In this document: positions 33,677 to 42,548 of the stretch, one piece after another
Layout: every line of letters starts with the position of its first letter
How positions within the stretch are numbered: the stretch's first letter is position 1
From: Parabacteroides sp. TM07-1AC
GTDB lineage: Bacteria > Bacteroidota > Bacteroidia > Bacteroidales > Tannerellaceae
Assembly (NCBI RefSeq): GCF_003480915.1
Contig: NZ_QUKD01000001.1
Location: forward strand, 248,001-312,000
Direction: 5' to 3'
DNA: 64,000 nucleotides
Made by a program: the position numbers and the translations under genes
Notes under the pieces: model-generated
Database searches by the model: none
What the model was told of the DNA's origin: nothing
Seen by the model: the letters and a program-made list of their open reading frames with translations, nothing else

Positions 33677-34522
33677 ATGGGAGCAAACATACAAATATTT
33701 GACATTCCTACGGATTTTATTGCTGGTGACAATATCTCCGGAGATATGCTGAATCGTTACGTGCATTTCTCATGCAAAATGAAAGCTGCGCTCTTTGCTC
33801 TATGCGTTAAAGGCTCTGTGAAAGTCACTATCAACTTATCCGAACATAAAATAAAAGAATACGATTTCGTCACATTAACCCCTGATTGCTTTGTGCAGAT
33901 CAATGAGGTATCGGCGGATGCCCGTTTCTTTTTTGCCTGCTTTTCACAGGAGTTTATGGATAACAATAATCTGATCTTAACGACTATCCGGTTACTTCCC
34001 ATGCTGGCGGAAGAGCCTGTTATCTGTTTGTCGGAAGATATTTGCCAATTATATATGGATTTGTTCAAGCCTTTGATCCATGCTTATTCTTTTCCTTGTA
34101 CGCTGGAAAATAAAGATATTATCAAATCCGTATTTACCATTTTCATACAGGGGACAGCCGAGTTATACAAGAACCACGGGAAATGGAAGAACCAGTTGCG
34201 CACACGAAGCAAAGAGATGTGCCGGGAGTTTATCAAACTAGTCATGTCGCATTATACAACACAGCGCAATGTCGCTTTTTATGCGGAGCAACTCGGGGTT
34301 ACTGTTTCACACTTCTGTTCGACTATCAAGAAAGAAACAGGAAAAACGGCTTTGGGCATTATAACGGCGATCGTACTGATGGATATCAAGGCACAACTCA
34401 AATCGACCGAACTTCCCATCAAGGAGATTGCTTTCTCGTTAGGGTTCAACAATATGTCTTTCTTCAACCGGTATTTCAAGCGGCATACGGGCATGACTCC
34501 CCAGGAGTATCGTAATAGTTAG
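33677..34522 (+). CDS. AraC family transcriptional regulator
   Basis: 281 residues. The N-terminal ~170 residues are a cupin-like sensing domain without a clear ligand signature. The C-terminal ~100 residues have both AraC helix-turn-helix units: VTVSHFCSTIKKETGKT and PIKEIAFSLGFNNMSFFNRYFKRHTGMTPQEYR. Start at 33677 (MGANIQIF) is chosen since the promoter -7 box overlaps the earlier Met. The gene converges on the LytTR regulator gene, their stops being one base apart, so they are not an operon. Target genes unknown. Confidence 0.85.
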   Translation: MGANIQIFDIPTDFIAGDNISGDMLNRYVHFSCKMKAALFALCVKGSVKVTINLSEHKIKEYDFVTLTPDCFVQINEVSADARFFFACFSQEFMDNNNLILTTIRLLPMLAEEPVICLSEDICQLYMDLFKPLIHAYSFPCTLENKDIIKSVFTIFIQGTAELYKNHGKWKNQLRTRSKEMCREFIKLVMSHYTTQRNVAFYAEQLGVTVSHFCSTIKKETGKTALGIITAIVLMDIKAQLKSTELPIKEIAFSLGFNNMSFFNRYFKRHTGMTPQEYRNS

Positions 34523-35284
34523 TCATTGGGACTTTAGTAACCGGAGGAAATCATCTTTGTAACTGGTAGAAACTTCTATTTCCGTATTATCGTCCAGCAC
34601 GACATAGCCACCAGAGCTTTTATGATAAGATTTGATGCAATGAAAATTGATAATATGCGATTTGTGTACACGGACAAACGGGAACGGGAGTATTTCACTG
34701 AAGTATTTCAGGAAACGGCAAACCATCTTCTTACTTTTGTCTTTCAAATAGATATCGGTAAAGTTTCCGTTTCCCTGTAACCGGATAATATCTTCCATCC
34801 GGATCACTTCAAAACCTTCGAGGGTAGGAAGTATGACCTGGCGTTTTTCCGGTTTAGGTTCATGCAGGTTTTCGACCAGGATCTTGTTCCGGTTGAATAT
34901 CTCTCTGTTTATGATATGTTGCTGCACCTTGTTTACGGCGAGTATCAGTTCTTCGATGCTGACAGGTTTCAGCAGATAGTAGGCGGCACTCTGATTGAGT
35001 GCGCGAAGTGAATATTCGGAAAAAGCTGTGACGAAGATTGTTTCGAAATACAAATCCCTGCAACCTTCCAGCACATCGAACGCGTTGCCGTAGGGCATTT
35101 CAACATCAAGAAAAACCAATTGAGGTTCCAGCTCGTGGAGTAGAGGAACGGCTGATTTACAATCGTGGGCTTCACCGATCACTTCGACAGCCGGACAATA
35201 TTTTGTCAGGTAGTTTTTCAGTGCTTCACGGGCAGCCGATTCGTCTTCAACGATTACACTTCTTATTTTTTGCAGCATTTCCAT
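34523..35284 (-). CDS. LytTR-family response regulator
   Basis: 253 residues. Receiver domain 1-120: acidic pair VEDE (13-15), phospho-acceptor D60 in LVFLDVEMP, Thr in FVTAFSE and Lys in YYLLKP. LytTR DNA-binding domain in the C-terminal 100 residues (IIRLQGNGNFTDIYLKDKSKKMV, FVRVHKSHIINFHCI). Its natural partner is a LytS-type kinase; one lies 4 kb further on the same strand (39389-41086), with the GH31 gene in between. A start two codons later is possible. Confidence 0.9.
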   Translation of the reverse strand: MEMLQKIRSVIVEDESAAREALKNYLTKYCPAVEVIGEAHDCKSAVPLLHELEPQLVFLDVEMPYGNAFDVLEGCRDLYFETIFVTAFSEYSLRALNQSAAYYLLKPVSIEELILAVNKVQQHIINREIFNRNKILVENLHEPKPEKRQVILPTLEGFEVIRMEDIIRLQGNGNFTDIYLKDKSKKMVCRFLKYFSEILPFPFVRVHKSHIINFHCIKSYHKSSGGYVVLDDNTEIEVSTSYKDDFLRLLKSQ

Positions 35285-35354
35285 ATCAGCATTCTATATC
35301 GATCATTCAACAATTTAACTGATTTTACTCAGGCAAAGATAATATAATCAGTCA

Positions 35355-35398
35355 TAAAAAATCCCTTGTCTCAGCACAAATGTCTGAGACAAGGGATT
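35355..35398 (-). terminator. Intrinsic terminator of the GH31 gene
   Basis: 15-bp stem: AATCCCTTGTCTCAG (35360-35374) with CTGAGACAAGGGATT (35384-35398), followed on the minus strand by a T-run. Confidence 0.9.
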
Positions 35399-35420
35399 GG
35401 GATGTTTTATCTAAAATCGT

Positions 35421-38400
35421 TTAGAATTTGCACATATTTAAGTCCTGGTCGACCAGTATGCCGTCGATGGCTTTCAGGTTAAATTTGACTTTACGTTTTG
35501 CTTTCAGCTTCAGAATGAACAAGTCGGAAGTGCCTTCCAGTGTTTCCTTGTCGCCTAGATTGACGAAAGTAGGATACAGGGCTTTTTGGCCGCTGGTATG
35601 CAAACGGTCGTAAGTCAGGTTTTCCATCGCTTTCAGGTTTAGCGGTTCTACGCCGATAAATTCGTAATCCTGCTGGTCGTAAGGTAAAGCGAAGCTTAAT
35701 GCGTTGACAGCTTTCAAATCTGTACCTTTTACCTTTATTTCAACGATTTCGTCTTTGTTGTAGTTCTGTTTCGGAGTACTGAGTTCGATTGTACCGGCTA
35801 CTTTTTCCGTTCCCTGTTCTTCGATACCGCCATCCAGCTGGGTTGCGACAACCGAAATATCATATGCATCGATCAAACCGTTCTGGTTGATATCGCCTGC
35901 ACTTACATAATCGAAATCGCTGTCGCCTTTGCGCAGACCGGTATAGTTCATGTAAGAAGTCAAGTCGTTGCTGTCGATCTTCTTGTCGTTGTTGATATCA
36001 CCCGGCAGATAGCTTTCTGTTCCCGGAACTTTGAATACATACAATTCGCGTCCTGAACCGTAATTGCCTACACCTTCCGTTATATTTAGCTTGATGTAGC
36101 GTGCTTTCGGTTTATCCTTGAATTCGAAAATCTTCACATCGCCGTTGCGTTCAAACTTGAAGGAGTCGACCGGTGTCCAGTTTTCTTTATCCATACTATA
36201 AGAAACGAAGCCTCTCAGCATAGTACCGTTGCCGCCGTCCTGACGGGACAGATAATGGAACTTATCCAGTTGGTTGACTGTACGCAGGTCGATGATCATA
36301 TCGAACGGTATAGCATTCTTGCGATATTTCGTATGGAACATATCACCCAGTTCTGCAAAGTCGAACAGACGGAATATTTCAAAGCCGTCCTGCTCTTCTG
36401 CCGTCACTTCACCGCGGATACCCTTAATGGCAAATTCAAGCGGGTTGGATTTTGTCTTTACACCGAAAGAAGCCCAGTCAGAATAACCGTCTTTGTTAAC
36501 TGAACGGATCTTGAATGTGTAATCTGTTTCAGCATTCAGTCCGTCAAACAATAGTTCTGTATTCTTGATAGTCGTATACAGCATATCGTTGAACTCGATT
36601 TCGTAGAAGTCAGCACCTGTCACTTTGTTCCAGGTCGGTTTCAATGTGTAGGCTTCCCTGTTTTCTTCTGTTACCTGTGCAGTAGGAGCGGTCAGGGTTC
36701 CGGTTGAAACACGGTGGCTGTCACCCATATCGAATTTATAACCTTCGAAAGTAACTGTTGTCGTATTTTCCGTAATATCCGTGGCGGCTAGTTTAACCAG
36801 CAACTGAGGATTTTTGGTAATCGTAACCTTTTCAAAATCGCTTCCTTTCGTGGCGAACTTGTTCAAGTTAGGAGTAGCGTCGTAGAAATAAACGTTTTCA
36901 CCTTTCAGATATTCGTCCATAGAACGGGCTTCTGTCAGTTTTACTTTGTCTTTGCCTACTTTTGCTGCGACTTTTTTCGGCATTTCGGAAACATTGAAAC
37001 GCAGCTCTGTCGCTTTATCTTTTACAAAGCCGTTGAAGTATCCAGTAGCCGGCTGGATCGTGACAGTTACGTTATTCTTATTACCCACTTCCGATTCGAT
37101 CAGTGTCGTTACACCTTCACCTTTCAGATAGGCCTGTGTGATACCATCATCGTCATATTCGGTAAATGAACTGTAACCATCCGGATAGATTTCGTAGATA
37201 CGCAGATTCTTATTGATTTCCGCCACGTTGTTGTTCGGGTTTGTCATCGGGATGATAGCACCGCTTTTTACAAATACCGGCAGTTTCCACAGTGGAGAAG
37301 CGAAGTTATTGATCACACAGTTGCCTGCATATTTTTCTCCGGTGAAATAGTCAACCCAGGTACCTTCCGGCAGATAGATTCCGTCGCGGATATCATTTCC
37401 TTTCTCGTCAGCCTGTGTTTCCTGGTAGATAGGAGCCACCAGGAAGTACGGTCCGTACATGAACTGGTATTCTGTTGCCTTACCATACGTATAAGGATTC
37501 GGATATTCAAGGAACATTGCACGGATCATCGGCTTACCGTCCACCGCTTCTTTAGCGATACTGTAGGCGTAAGGCATCAGTTCGGACTTCAGTTTCAGAT
37601 ACCAGCGGTTGATGGAGGTAGCCGGTTCGCCGAGGGCATGCGGATATTTCTCGTTAGCCCCCCAGCCGTCCATGTTTAACTCCATTGGTGTCCATGTCTT
37701 CCACTGGAAATCGCGGGTATTCATCGCCAGGTTTTTGCCACCGAAGATACCGTCCATATCAGATGTGATATTCGGTTGCCCGGACAATCCGGAACCGATG
37801 TATGTCGGGATATGGAAGCGGATATATTCCCACTGGCCGCCTGTCTGGTCGCCCGACCAGATACCGGCATATCGTTGTGTTCCGGCCCAGCCGTCCAAAG
37901 AGATAATGAAAGGACGGGCGTCATTTCCGTAATAAGGCATGATGTGGCCTACATCGGCTACACCATTCAGGCCGAATGAATAACCGGCACCAACCCATGC
38001 CACGTCTGTTTTCAGTACACGGACACCGGCATCACGAACCTCTTTTACGATATCGCGCTGCAGCAGGGCACTGACTTCTGGTTTCGGATGCAAGTCCGAT
38101 TGTGTCCAGAGTCCGATTTCCACACCGTTCTTATGGGCATAATCAGCCAGGCTCTTCAGGTTTTGAATATTTCCGTCCAGGGTTTCCGTCTGTCCGTATC
38201 CGGCACCGTAACCGTCGTTAGGTAACAACCAGCCAAGCGGCATATCCTGATTTTTATAGCGGTCGATCACGGCACGGGCGGAGAACTGGTAGTTATTCTT
38301 TTCTCCGTTCAATGATTCTTTGATACCGCCGTTATCTTTTTGACTTTCTTTATAACGTTTACCGTCTTCGAACAGGATTCCCTTTTCGTCTTCCACCCAA

Positions 38401-39281
38401 TAGTCGCGGTTGTAGGCATTCAGATGTCCCTGGTAGAAACCGAACTTCGGCAATAAGACGGGATTACCTGTCAGCTGGTAGAAGTCGTTCAGCAGAGGCA
38501 CTGCACCATCGCTGACCATACAGAATGCGTCCAGATAATCGGTATCATGAGAAAGTATTACGCTGCCTTTTTCAGCTGCACCAAAATCATATTTACCTTG
38601 TTTGAAAGTATACCACATGAAACCGTAACCGTTGGTTGACCAGTAATAAGGAGTAGGAGAGGCAACTCCGCCGTCTGTCCAGCTGTTCTGATTTTCGATG
38701 GCTATCGCTTTTCCTTTGTGAGAGAAACGTCCGTTCTGCACACCGCCGCCATAAAAGTATTCACCCGGATTTTCTTTCAAGGTAAGGATTGTTTTTCCTT
38801 TGTCATAGAGAACCGGTTTTACTTCCTCGAATGCTACTTTGTCAGTAACCAGATTGATTACTTTCAGCAGGGAGGTGCTTTTATCCAGTTCCAGTCTTAT
38901 CTTATTAGTGCTGATAGAAATAGTGTTGTTATCTTCTTTCAGCGTCAGTGGAGAGAGGTTTCTTCTGGGGTTGTCGACCAGGATCTGTGCTTCCGGTTTG
39001 GCTTCCGGGTCACGGAGGATTCCGCCGTTGACATCCTGAAACATTCTGAAGATGTTTTCCCCGTAAAAATCATAGGTTACTCTCTGATTGTCGGAGAACA
39101 GAACTTCTACTGTCGTGGGATTGATCTGTTTTACACCGACAATTGTTTTACCCTGCTGCATTTCCATACATACATTATCGGCTTTTTGCATGGCCTGCAT
39201 GGGTAATGGTGAAAACAAAGGAAAGGCAAGAGCGAGTATGAGCACTTTCTTTTGCTTCATTTTTCTAATAGTGTCATTCAT
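35421..39281 (-). CDS. Secreted GH31 alpha-glycosidase with FN3, discoidin and dockerin-like domains
   Basis: 1286 residues. Signal peptide about 1-30; GH31 N-terminal beta domain to ~250; TIM barrel ~260-620. Nucleophile D426 in LKTDVAW and probable acid/base D478 in WSGDQT are as in GH31; HIPTYIGSGLSGQPNITSDMDG follows. A DUF5110-like beta region (~700-850), an FN3-like domain (~870-960), a discoidin-like domain (~970-1110, ending KARYIKLNITEGVGNYGSGRELYVF), dockerin-like calcium loops (GDINNDKKIDSNDL and GDINQNGLIDAYDI, ~1113-1165) and a cohesin-like tail (~1180-1286) complete it. It hydrolyses alpha-linked sugars outside the cytoplasm; the exact linkage is uncertain, and host-glycan activity (alpha-GalNAc, as in one GH31 subfamily) is possible. 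No SusC/D pair is next to it. Confidence 0.85.
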   Translation of the reverse strand: MNDTIRKMKQKKVLILALAFPLFSPLPMQAMQKADNVCMEMQQGKTIVGVKQINPTTVEVLFSDNQRVTYDFYGENIFRMFQDVNGGILRDPEAKPEAQILVDNPRRNLSPLTLKEDNNTISISTNKIRLELDKSTSLLKVINLVTDKVAFEEVKPVLYDKGKTILTLKENPGEYFYGGGVQNGRFSHKGKAIAIENQNSWTDGGVASPTPYYWSTNGYGFMWYTFKQGKYDFGAAEKGSVILSHDTDYLDAFCMVSDGAVPLLNDFYQLTGNPVLLPKFGFYQGHLNAYNRDYWVEDEKGILFEDGKRYKESQKDNGGIKESLNGEKNNYQFSARAVIDRYKNQDMPLGWLLPNDGYGAGYGQTETLDGNIQNLKSLADYAHKNGVEIGLWTQSDLHPKPEVSALLQRDIVKEVRDAGVRVLKTDVAWVGAGYSFGLNGVADVGHIMPYYGNDARPFIISLDGWAGTQRYAGIWSGDQTGGQWEYIRFHIPTYIGSGLSGQPNITSDMDGIFGGKNLAMNTRDFQWKTWTPMELNMDGWGANEKYPHALGEPATSINRWYLKLKSELMPYAYSIAKEAVDGKPMIRAMFLEYPNPYTYGKATEYQFMYGPYFLVAPIYQETQADEKGNDIRDGIYLPEGTWVDYFTGEKYAGNCVINNFASPLWKLPVFVKSGAIIPMTNPNNNVAEINKNLRIYEIYPDGYSSFTEYDDDGITQAYLKGEGVTTLIESEVGNKNNVTVTIQPATGYFNGFVKDKATELRFNVSEMPKKVAAKVGKDKVKLTEARSMDEYLKGENVYFYDATPNLNKFATKGSDFEKVTITKNPQLLVKLAATDITENTTTVTFEGYKFDMGDSHRVSTGTLTAPTAQVTEENREAYTLKPTWNKVTGADFYEIEFNDMLYTTIKNTELLFDGLNAETDYTFKIRSVNKDGYSDWASFGVKTKSNPLEFAIKGIRGEVTAEEQDGFEIFRLFDFAELGDMFHTKYRKNAIPFDMIIDLRTVNQLDKFHYLSRQDGGNGTMLRGFVSYSMDKENWTPVDSFKFERNGDVKIFEFKDKPKARYIKLNITEGVGNYGSGRELYVFKVPGTESYLPGDINNDKKIDSNDLTSYMNYTGLRKGDSDFDYVSAGDINQNGLIDAYDISVVATQLDGGIEEQGTEKVAGTIELSTPKQNYNKDEIVEIKVKGTDLKAVNALSFALPYDQQDYEFIGVEPLNLKAMENLTYDRLHTSGQKALYPTFVNLGDKETLEGTSDLFILKLKAKRKVKFNLKAIDGILVDQDLNMCKF

Positions 39282-39316
39282 GTTTGTCTGTTTTAACGAA
39301 TAAATGATTTAAGCAA

Positions 39317-39347
39317 CAAACTTACTGGTTATTATTTTCATGAGCAA
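39317..39347 (-). promoter_or_regulatory. Promoter of the GH31 gene
   Basis: On the minus strand TTG (39345-39347), 20-base spacer, TAAGTTTG (39317-39324), a good match to the Bacteroidetes consensus. It shows the GH31 gene is transcribed on its own, apart from the kinase upstream. Confidence 0.65.
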
Positions 39348-39388
39348 AAAATAATAAATATATCGAATAATAAAAATAAAAGATGCAA

Positions 39389-41086
39389 TCAGACAATAAG
39401 GGGGAAGCGAAGCAGGACGATTACACCGGTGCCGTTTTCACTGTTTTCTTTTTCGGTTATTTCGATTGTTATGTGCATATTGTACAAACTATTCAACAGG
39501 TTGATCCGTTCGCGGGTATTGGTCAGCCCGCGTGAATGATGTTCTTTCTGATGACGGGTTTTAAGTTCGTTACTTTTTTTCAAGCCGATGCCGTTGTCTT
39601 CAATTTTGACACAAAGACTGTTGCTTTCCGATTTGACGGACAGGCGTAATAATCCGCCGGATTCCTTATAGCGTAGCCCGTGCCATACTGCATTTTCCAA
39701 TTGCGGTTGTATCAGCATATTAGGAATGGAAATATGATCGGGGTCGAGCGATTCGTCCACGTCTATTTCATAGACAAACTTATCGCTGAAACGCATGTGT
39801 TCCAGGTCCAGGTATTCTTTCAACTGTTCCAGTTCCGTCGAAAGAGGGGTGAAATCTTTGTTAGAGTTTTCCAGTATGTTTCGCATCAAGCGGGAATAGG
39901 AGGAAAGGTATTTGTTTGCTTCCAGCTCATTGTTCTGGGCTATGAACTGATTTACACTATTCAGGCTGTTGAAGATGAAATGGGGATTCATCTCACGGCG
40001 TAACGACTGAAGGGCGATCTTTTTGTTTTTTTGGCGAATGGAATACCAGGCTTTTACCGTGAATATGAGAAAGACAAGGATCAAGACAATCGAACCGATC
40101 AGGACATAGTTGAATGTGTTTTTCTTTCTGATTAGTTCATCTTTAAGAATACGTTCCTTCTCCAACTGGGCGATCCGTGCCTCGTGTGCCTGGAAGAATT
40201 TCTGATCGATCAGTGTGCTGTCCGACTTGACCAGCGGTTCCAGATTCTCTATAAAGCCGGCATACAGGTCCAGCGCTTTCCGGGGCTGGTTGTCTTTCCG
40301 GTATTGATCGACCAGCTGTTCCAGGCTTTTCTTCGCTTCCATGGTGTGCCCTTCTTTTAATGCCATGTCGTAGGATTGCTGGAGGGAGGCTATTGCTTTA
40401 ACCTTTTGGCTGTCGGCGGCATAGACTTTGGCTATTTCCCGTTGGACTTTGATGGTCTCCACCGGTTTGTCTTTCACTTCATCTAATATGCTGTTTAAGT
40501 TGCTTAGGGCGGCTTCCTTATTATTCATGGTCAAGTTTACATTTGCCATCTGGTGGAAAGCGGCGACACGGTCCACCTGCTGTTCCGGCTTGTTGGAGGC
40601 GTTCAGTAATTTTATATTGCTCTTGATATAAGGTGATTGAGCTATCGGATCGGATATATTCTTTAACCGATTGACATCATTATTGTTCAACTCCCTGAAC
40701 TCTTTATTCCGTGATAAATGAGCAGCACTGGCGTAACTAAGAATGGCGGCATCTATCTTTCCCAATGTCTCCTGGATGCGGCCGATCTCCCGGTCTGCAC
40801 GGGCTATTTTCTCTTTATCTTTCAGCTTTTCATATAGTTTTCTGGCATTGAGAAGGTAGTTTTCCGCTTTTTCATATTCTCCTTGTACGGTCAGTGTCTT
40901 TGCCAGTTCTTCATAATCACTTGCTAGCAATTCATCCGATTTACCACTTTCAAGCGAAGTGGATAGTTTCATGACGGCGCTTTTCGTACTTTTTTTCGAC
41001 ACAGAAGGTATTGAATCCTGCGCTGTTATAGTCACAGAAAGGCTACCAAGTACCCATATTGTCAGATATATGATCAGTCTGTTCAT
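39389..41086 (-). CDS. LytS-type sensor histidine kinase with TPR sensor region
   Basis: 565 residues. Signal sequence/N-terminal span (1-25), TPR-like helical repeats (~40-300: SDELLASDYEELAKTLTVQGEYEKAENYLLNARKLYEK type units), one membrane span at about 325-347 (YVLIGSIVLILVFLIFTVKAW), then the His_kinase domain with phospho-acceptor His in REMNPHFIFNSLNSV and an HATPase domain (LIQPQLENAVWHGL, IEDNGIGL, RGLTNTRERI). A periplasmic TPR sensor joined to this kinase type is common in Bacteroidetes. The LytTR regulator at 34523 is the likely partner although the GH31 gene lies between them. Confidence 0.85.
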   Translation of the reverse strand: MNRLIIYLTIWVLGSLSVTITAQDSIPSVSKKSTKSAVMKLSTSLESGKSDELLASDYEELAKTLTVQGEYEKAENYLLNARKLYEKLKDKEKIARADREIGRIQETLGKIDAAILSYASAAHLSRNKEFRELNNNDVNRLKNISDPIAQSPYIKSNIKLLNASNKPEQQVDRVAAFHQMANVNLTMNNKEAALSNLNSILDEVKDKPVETIKVQREIAKVYAADSQKVKAIASLQQSYDMALKEGHTMEAKKSLEQLVDQYRKDNQPRKALDLYAGFIENLEPLVKSDSTLIDQKFFQAHEARIAQLEKERILKDELIRKKNTFNYVLIGSIVLILVFLIFTVKAWYSIRQKNKKIALQSLRREMNPHFIFNSLNSVNQFIAQNNELEANKYLSSYSRLMRNILENSNKDFTPLSTELEQLKEYLDLEHMRFSDKFVYEIDVDESLDPDHISIPNMLIQPQLENAVWHGLRYKESGGLLRLSVKSESNSLCVKIEDNGIGLKKSNELKTRHQKEHHSRGLTNTRERINLLNSLYNMHITIEITEKENSENGTGVIVLLRFPLIV

Positions 41087-41201
41087 TGAATGTTTTATTG
41101 AGATTGTAAAGTAAGCATATGTAAAACATTTATATCCTATATTTCACCAACTCAAAACGCCGGTTCACCCATTCTTCCCGGAATCTTAATTTCTAACATC
41201 T

Positions 41202-41209
41202 TATTTTTG
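41202..41209 (+). promoter_or_regulatory. -7 box of the vWA gene promoter
   Basis: TATTTTTG fits the -7 consensus; it overlaps the first Met at 41207, so the start at 41240 is preferred. Confidence 0.5.
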
Positions 41210-41239
41210 AGCCATAAACCTATTAAAAAAAATCCGAAT

Positions 41240-42415
41240 ATGAAAAGAATTATTCTACTATGCATCTTATTTACTGCATTGACAACGGCCATAGGCTGTA
41301 TGTTGGAGGCGAGAAACACAACGGCATCGGCAGAGCCTGTCTGTACTCCGGTTGTAAATGAAGTGTCTGCCAAAAAGACAAAAATACAAGTGGCTATCCT
41401 GTTGGATACTTCCGGCAGCATGCAGGGATTGATTGAACAGGCTAAGTCCCGTTTGTGGAATATCGTGAATACACTCACCACGCTGAAATATAATGGTGAA
41501 GCGCCGGATATTGAAATTGCGTTGTACGAATATGGTAGTTATAAACGGTACGATGGCGATTATATACGCCGGATCACTCCTTTGACAGCGGATCTTGATC
41601 TGATCTCGAAAGAGCTGTTTGCTTTGACGACCAACGGTAGTGAAGAATATTGCGGTACGGTTATCCAACGTGCTGTGAATGAATTGGAGTGGGGGAATAG
41701 TAAGGATGATATGAAGCTGATCTATATAGCTGGAAATGAAGAGTTCACCCAGGGAAATATTTCCTATAAAACGGCAATAGCCAATGCACTTAAAAAAGAT
41801 ATTTTTGTTAATACGATCCATTGTGGCAGTGAAGATGTCGGTATAGGTGATTTCTGGCAGGATGCAGCATTAAGGGGTAATGGCAAGTTTTTCAATATAG
41901 ATGCGAACGCAACGGTCAGAGCGATCAAAACACCTTTCGATCCGCAGATCATTTTATGCAATGAAAAGCTGAATGACACGTATATCGGTTATGGTATAGT
42001 TGGAAAAGAACGTAAAATGAATCAGACCGTTCAGGATAGAAATGCCGGTTCTATTTCTTCTGCCAACTATACGGAACGGGCTGTCAGTAAATCCAAAGCT
42101 GTTTATAAAAACACTTCCTGGGACCTGGTCGATAAGGTGAAAGAAGACAAAGATGCTTTGTCACGTATAAAAAAAGAGGAGTTACCAGAGGAATTACGGA
42201 ACAAATCTCCGGAAGAACTGAAAACATTCATCAAGCAGAAAGAGGAGGAGAGAACTTTAATTCAGAAAGAAATCAATGAATTGGCTGTTAAACGTCAGAT
42301 TTATATAGATGAACAACTGAAAAAGGAAGGAGAAAACAAAGGGGATGATCTGGGAAAGGCTATTACGGAATCTGTTCTTGCCGTAGCAAAAATAAAAGGA
42401 TATACGGCTGAATAA
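41240..42415 (+). CDS. von Willebrand factor A domain protein, exported
   Basis: 391 residues. Signal peptide MKRIILLCILFTALTTAIGC, which could also be a lipobox (AIG-C20). The vWA domain follows, with the MIDAS motif DTSGS in VAILLDTSGSMQGL and IYIAGNEEFTQG and TIHCGSEDVGIG later. The last ~90 residues are charged and helical (KKEELPEELRNKSPEELKTF, EEERTLIQKEINELAV), probably a coiled coil. vWA proteins mediate metal-dependent protein contacts; the partner is unknown. It diverges from the kinase gene. Confidence 0.8.
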   Translation: MKRIILLCILFTALTTAIGCMLEARNTTASAEPVCTPVVNEVSAKKTKIQVAILLDTSGSMQGLIEQAKSRLWNIVNTLTTLKYNGEAPDIEIALYEYGSYKRYDGDYIRRITPLTADLDLISKELFALTTNGSEEYCGTVIQRAVNELEWGNSKDDMKLIYIAGNEEFTQGNISYKTAIANALKKDIFVNTIHCGSEDVGIGDFWQDAALRGNGKFFNIDANATVRAIKTPFDPQIILCNEKLNDTYIGYGIVGKERKMNQTVQDRNAGSISSANYTERAVSKSKAVYKNTSWDLVDKVKEDKDALSRIKKEELPEELRNKSPEELKTFIKQKEEERTLIQKEINELAVKRQIYIDEQLKKEGENKGDDLGKAITESVLAVAKIKGYTAE

Positions 42416-42511
42416 TACCCTTTGCCTATTTGGAATAAAGACTTTAGTTTATAATAGAAAAGCCTTGCAGTTTCTGATGTATAACCATCCGCGATAGCAG
42501 ATAAGGCAATA

Positions 42512-42548
42512 AAAAATAGCCGTCCAGTTTATTTGGACGGCTATTTTT
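42512..42548 (-). terminator. Intrinsic terminator at the end of tnpC
   Basis: AAAAATAGCCGTCCA (42512-42526) pairs with TGGACGGCTATTTTT (42534-42548). It includes the tnpC stop codon in one arm; the vWA gene could use it as well if read through the element edge. Confidence 0.75.
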
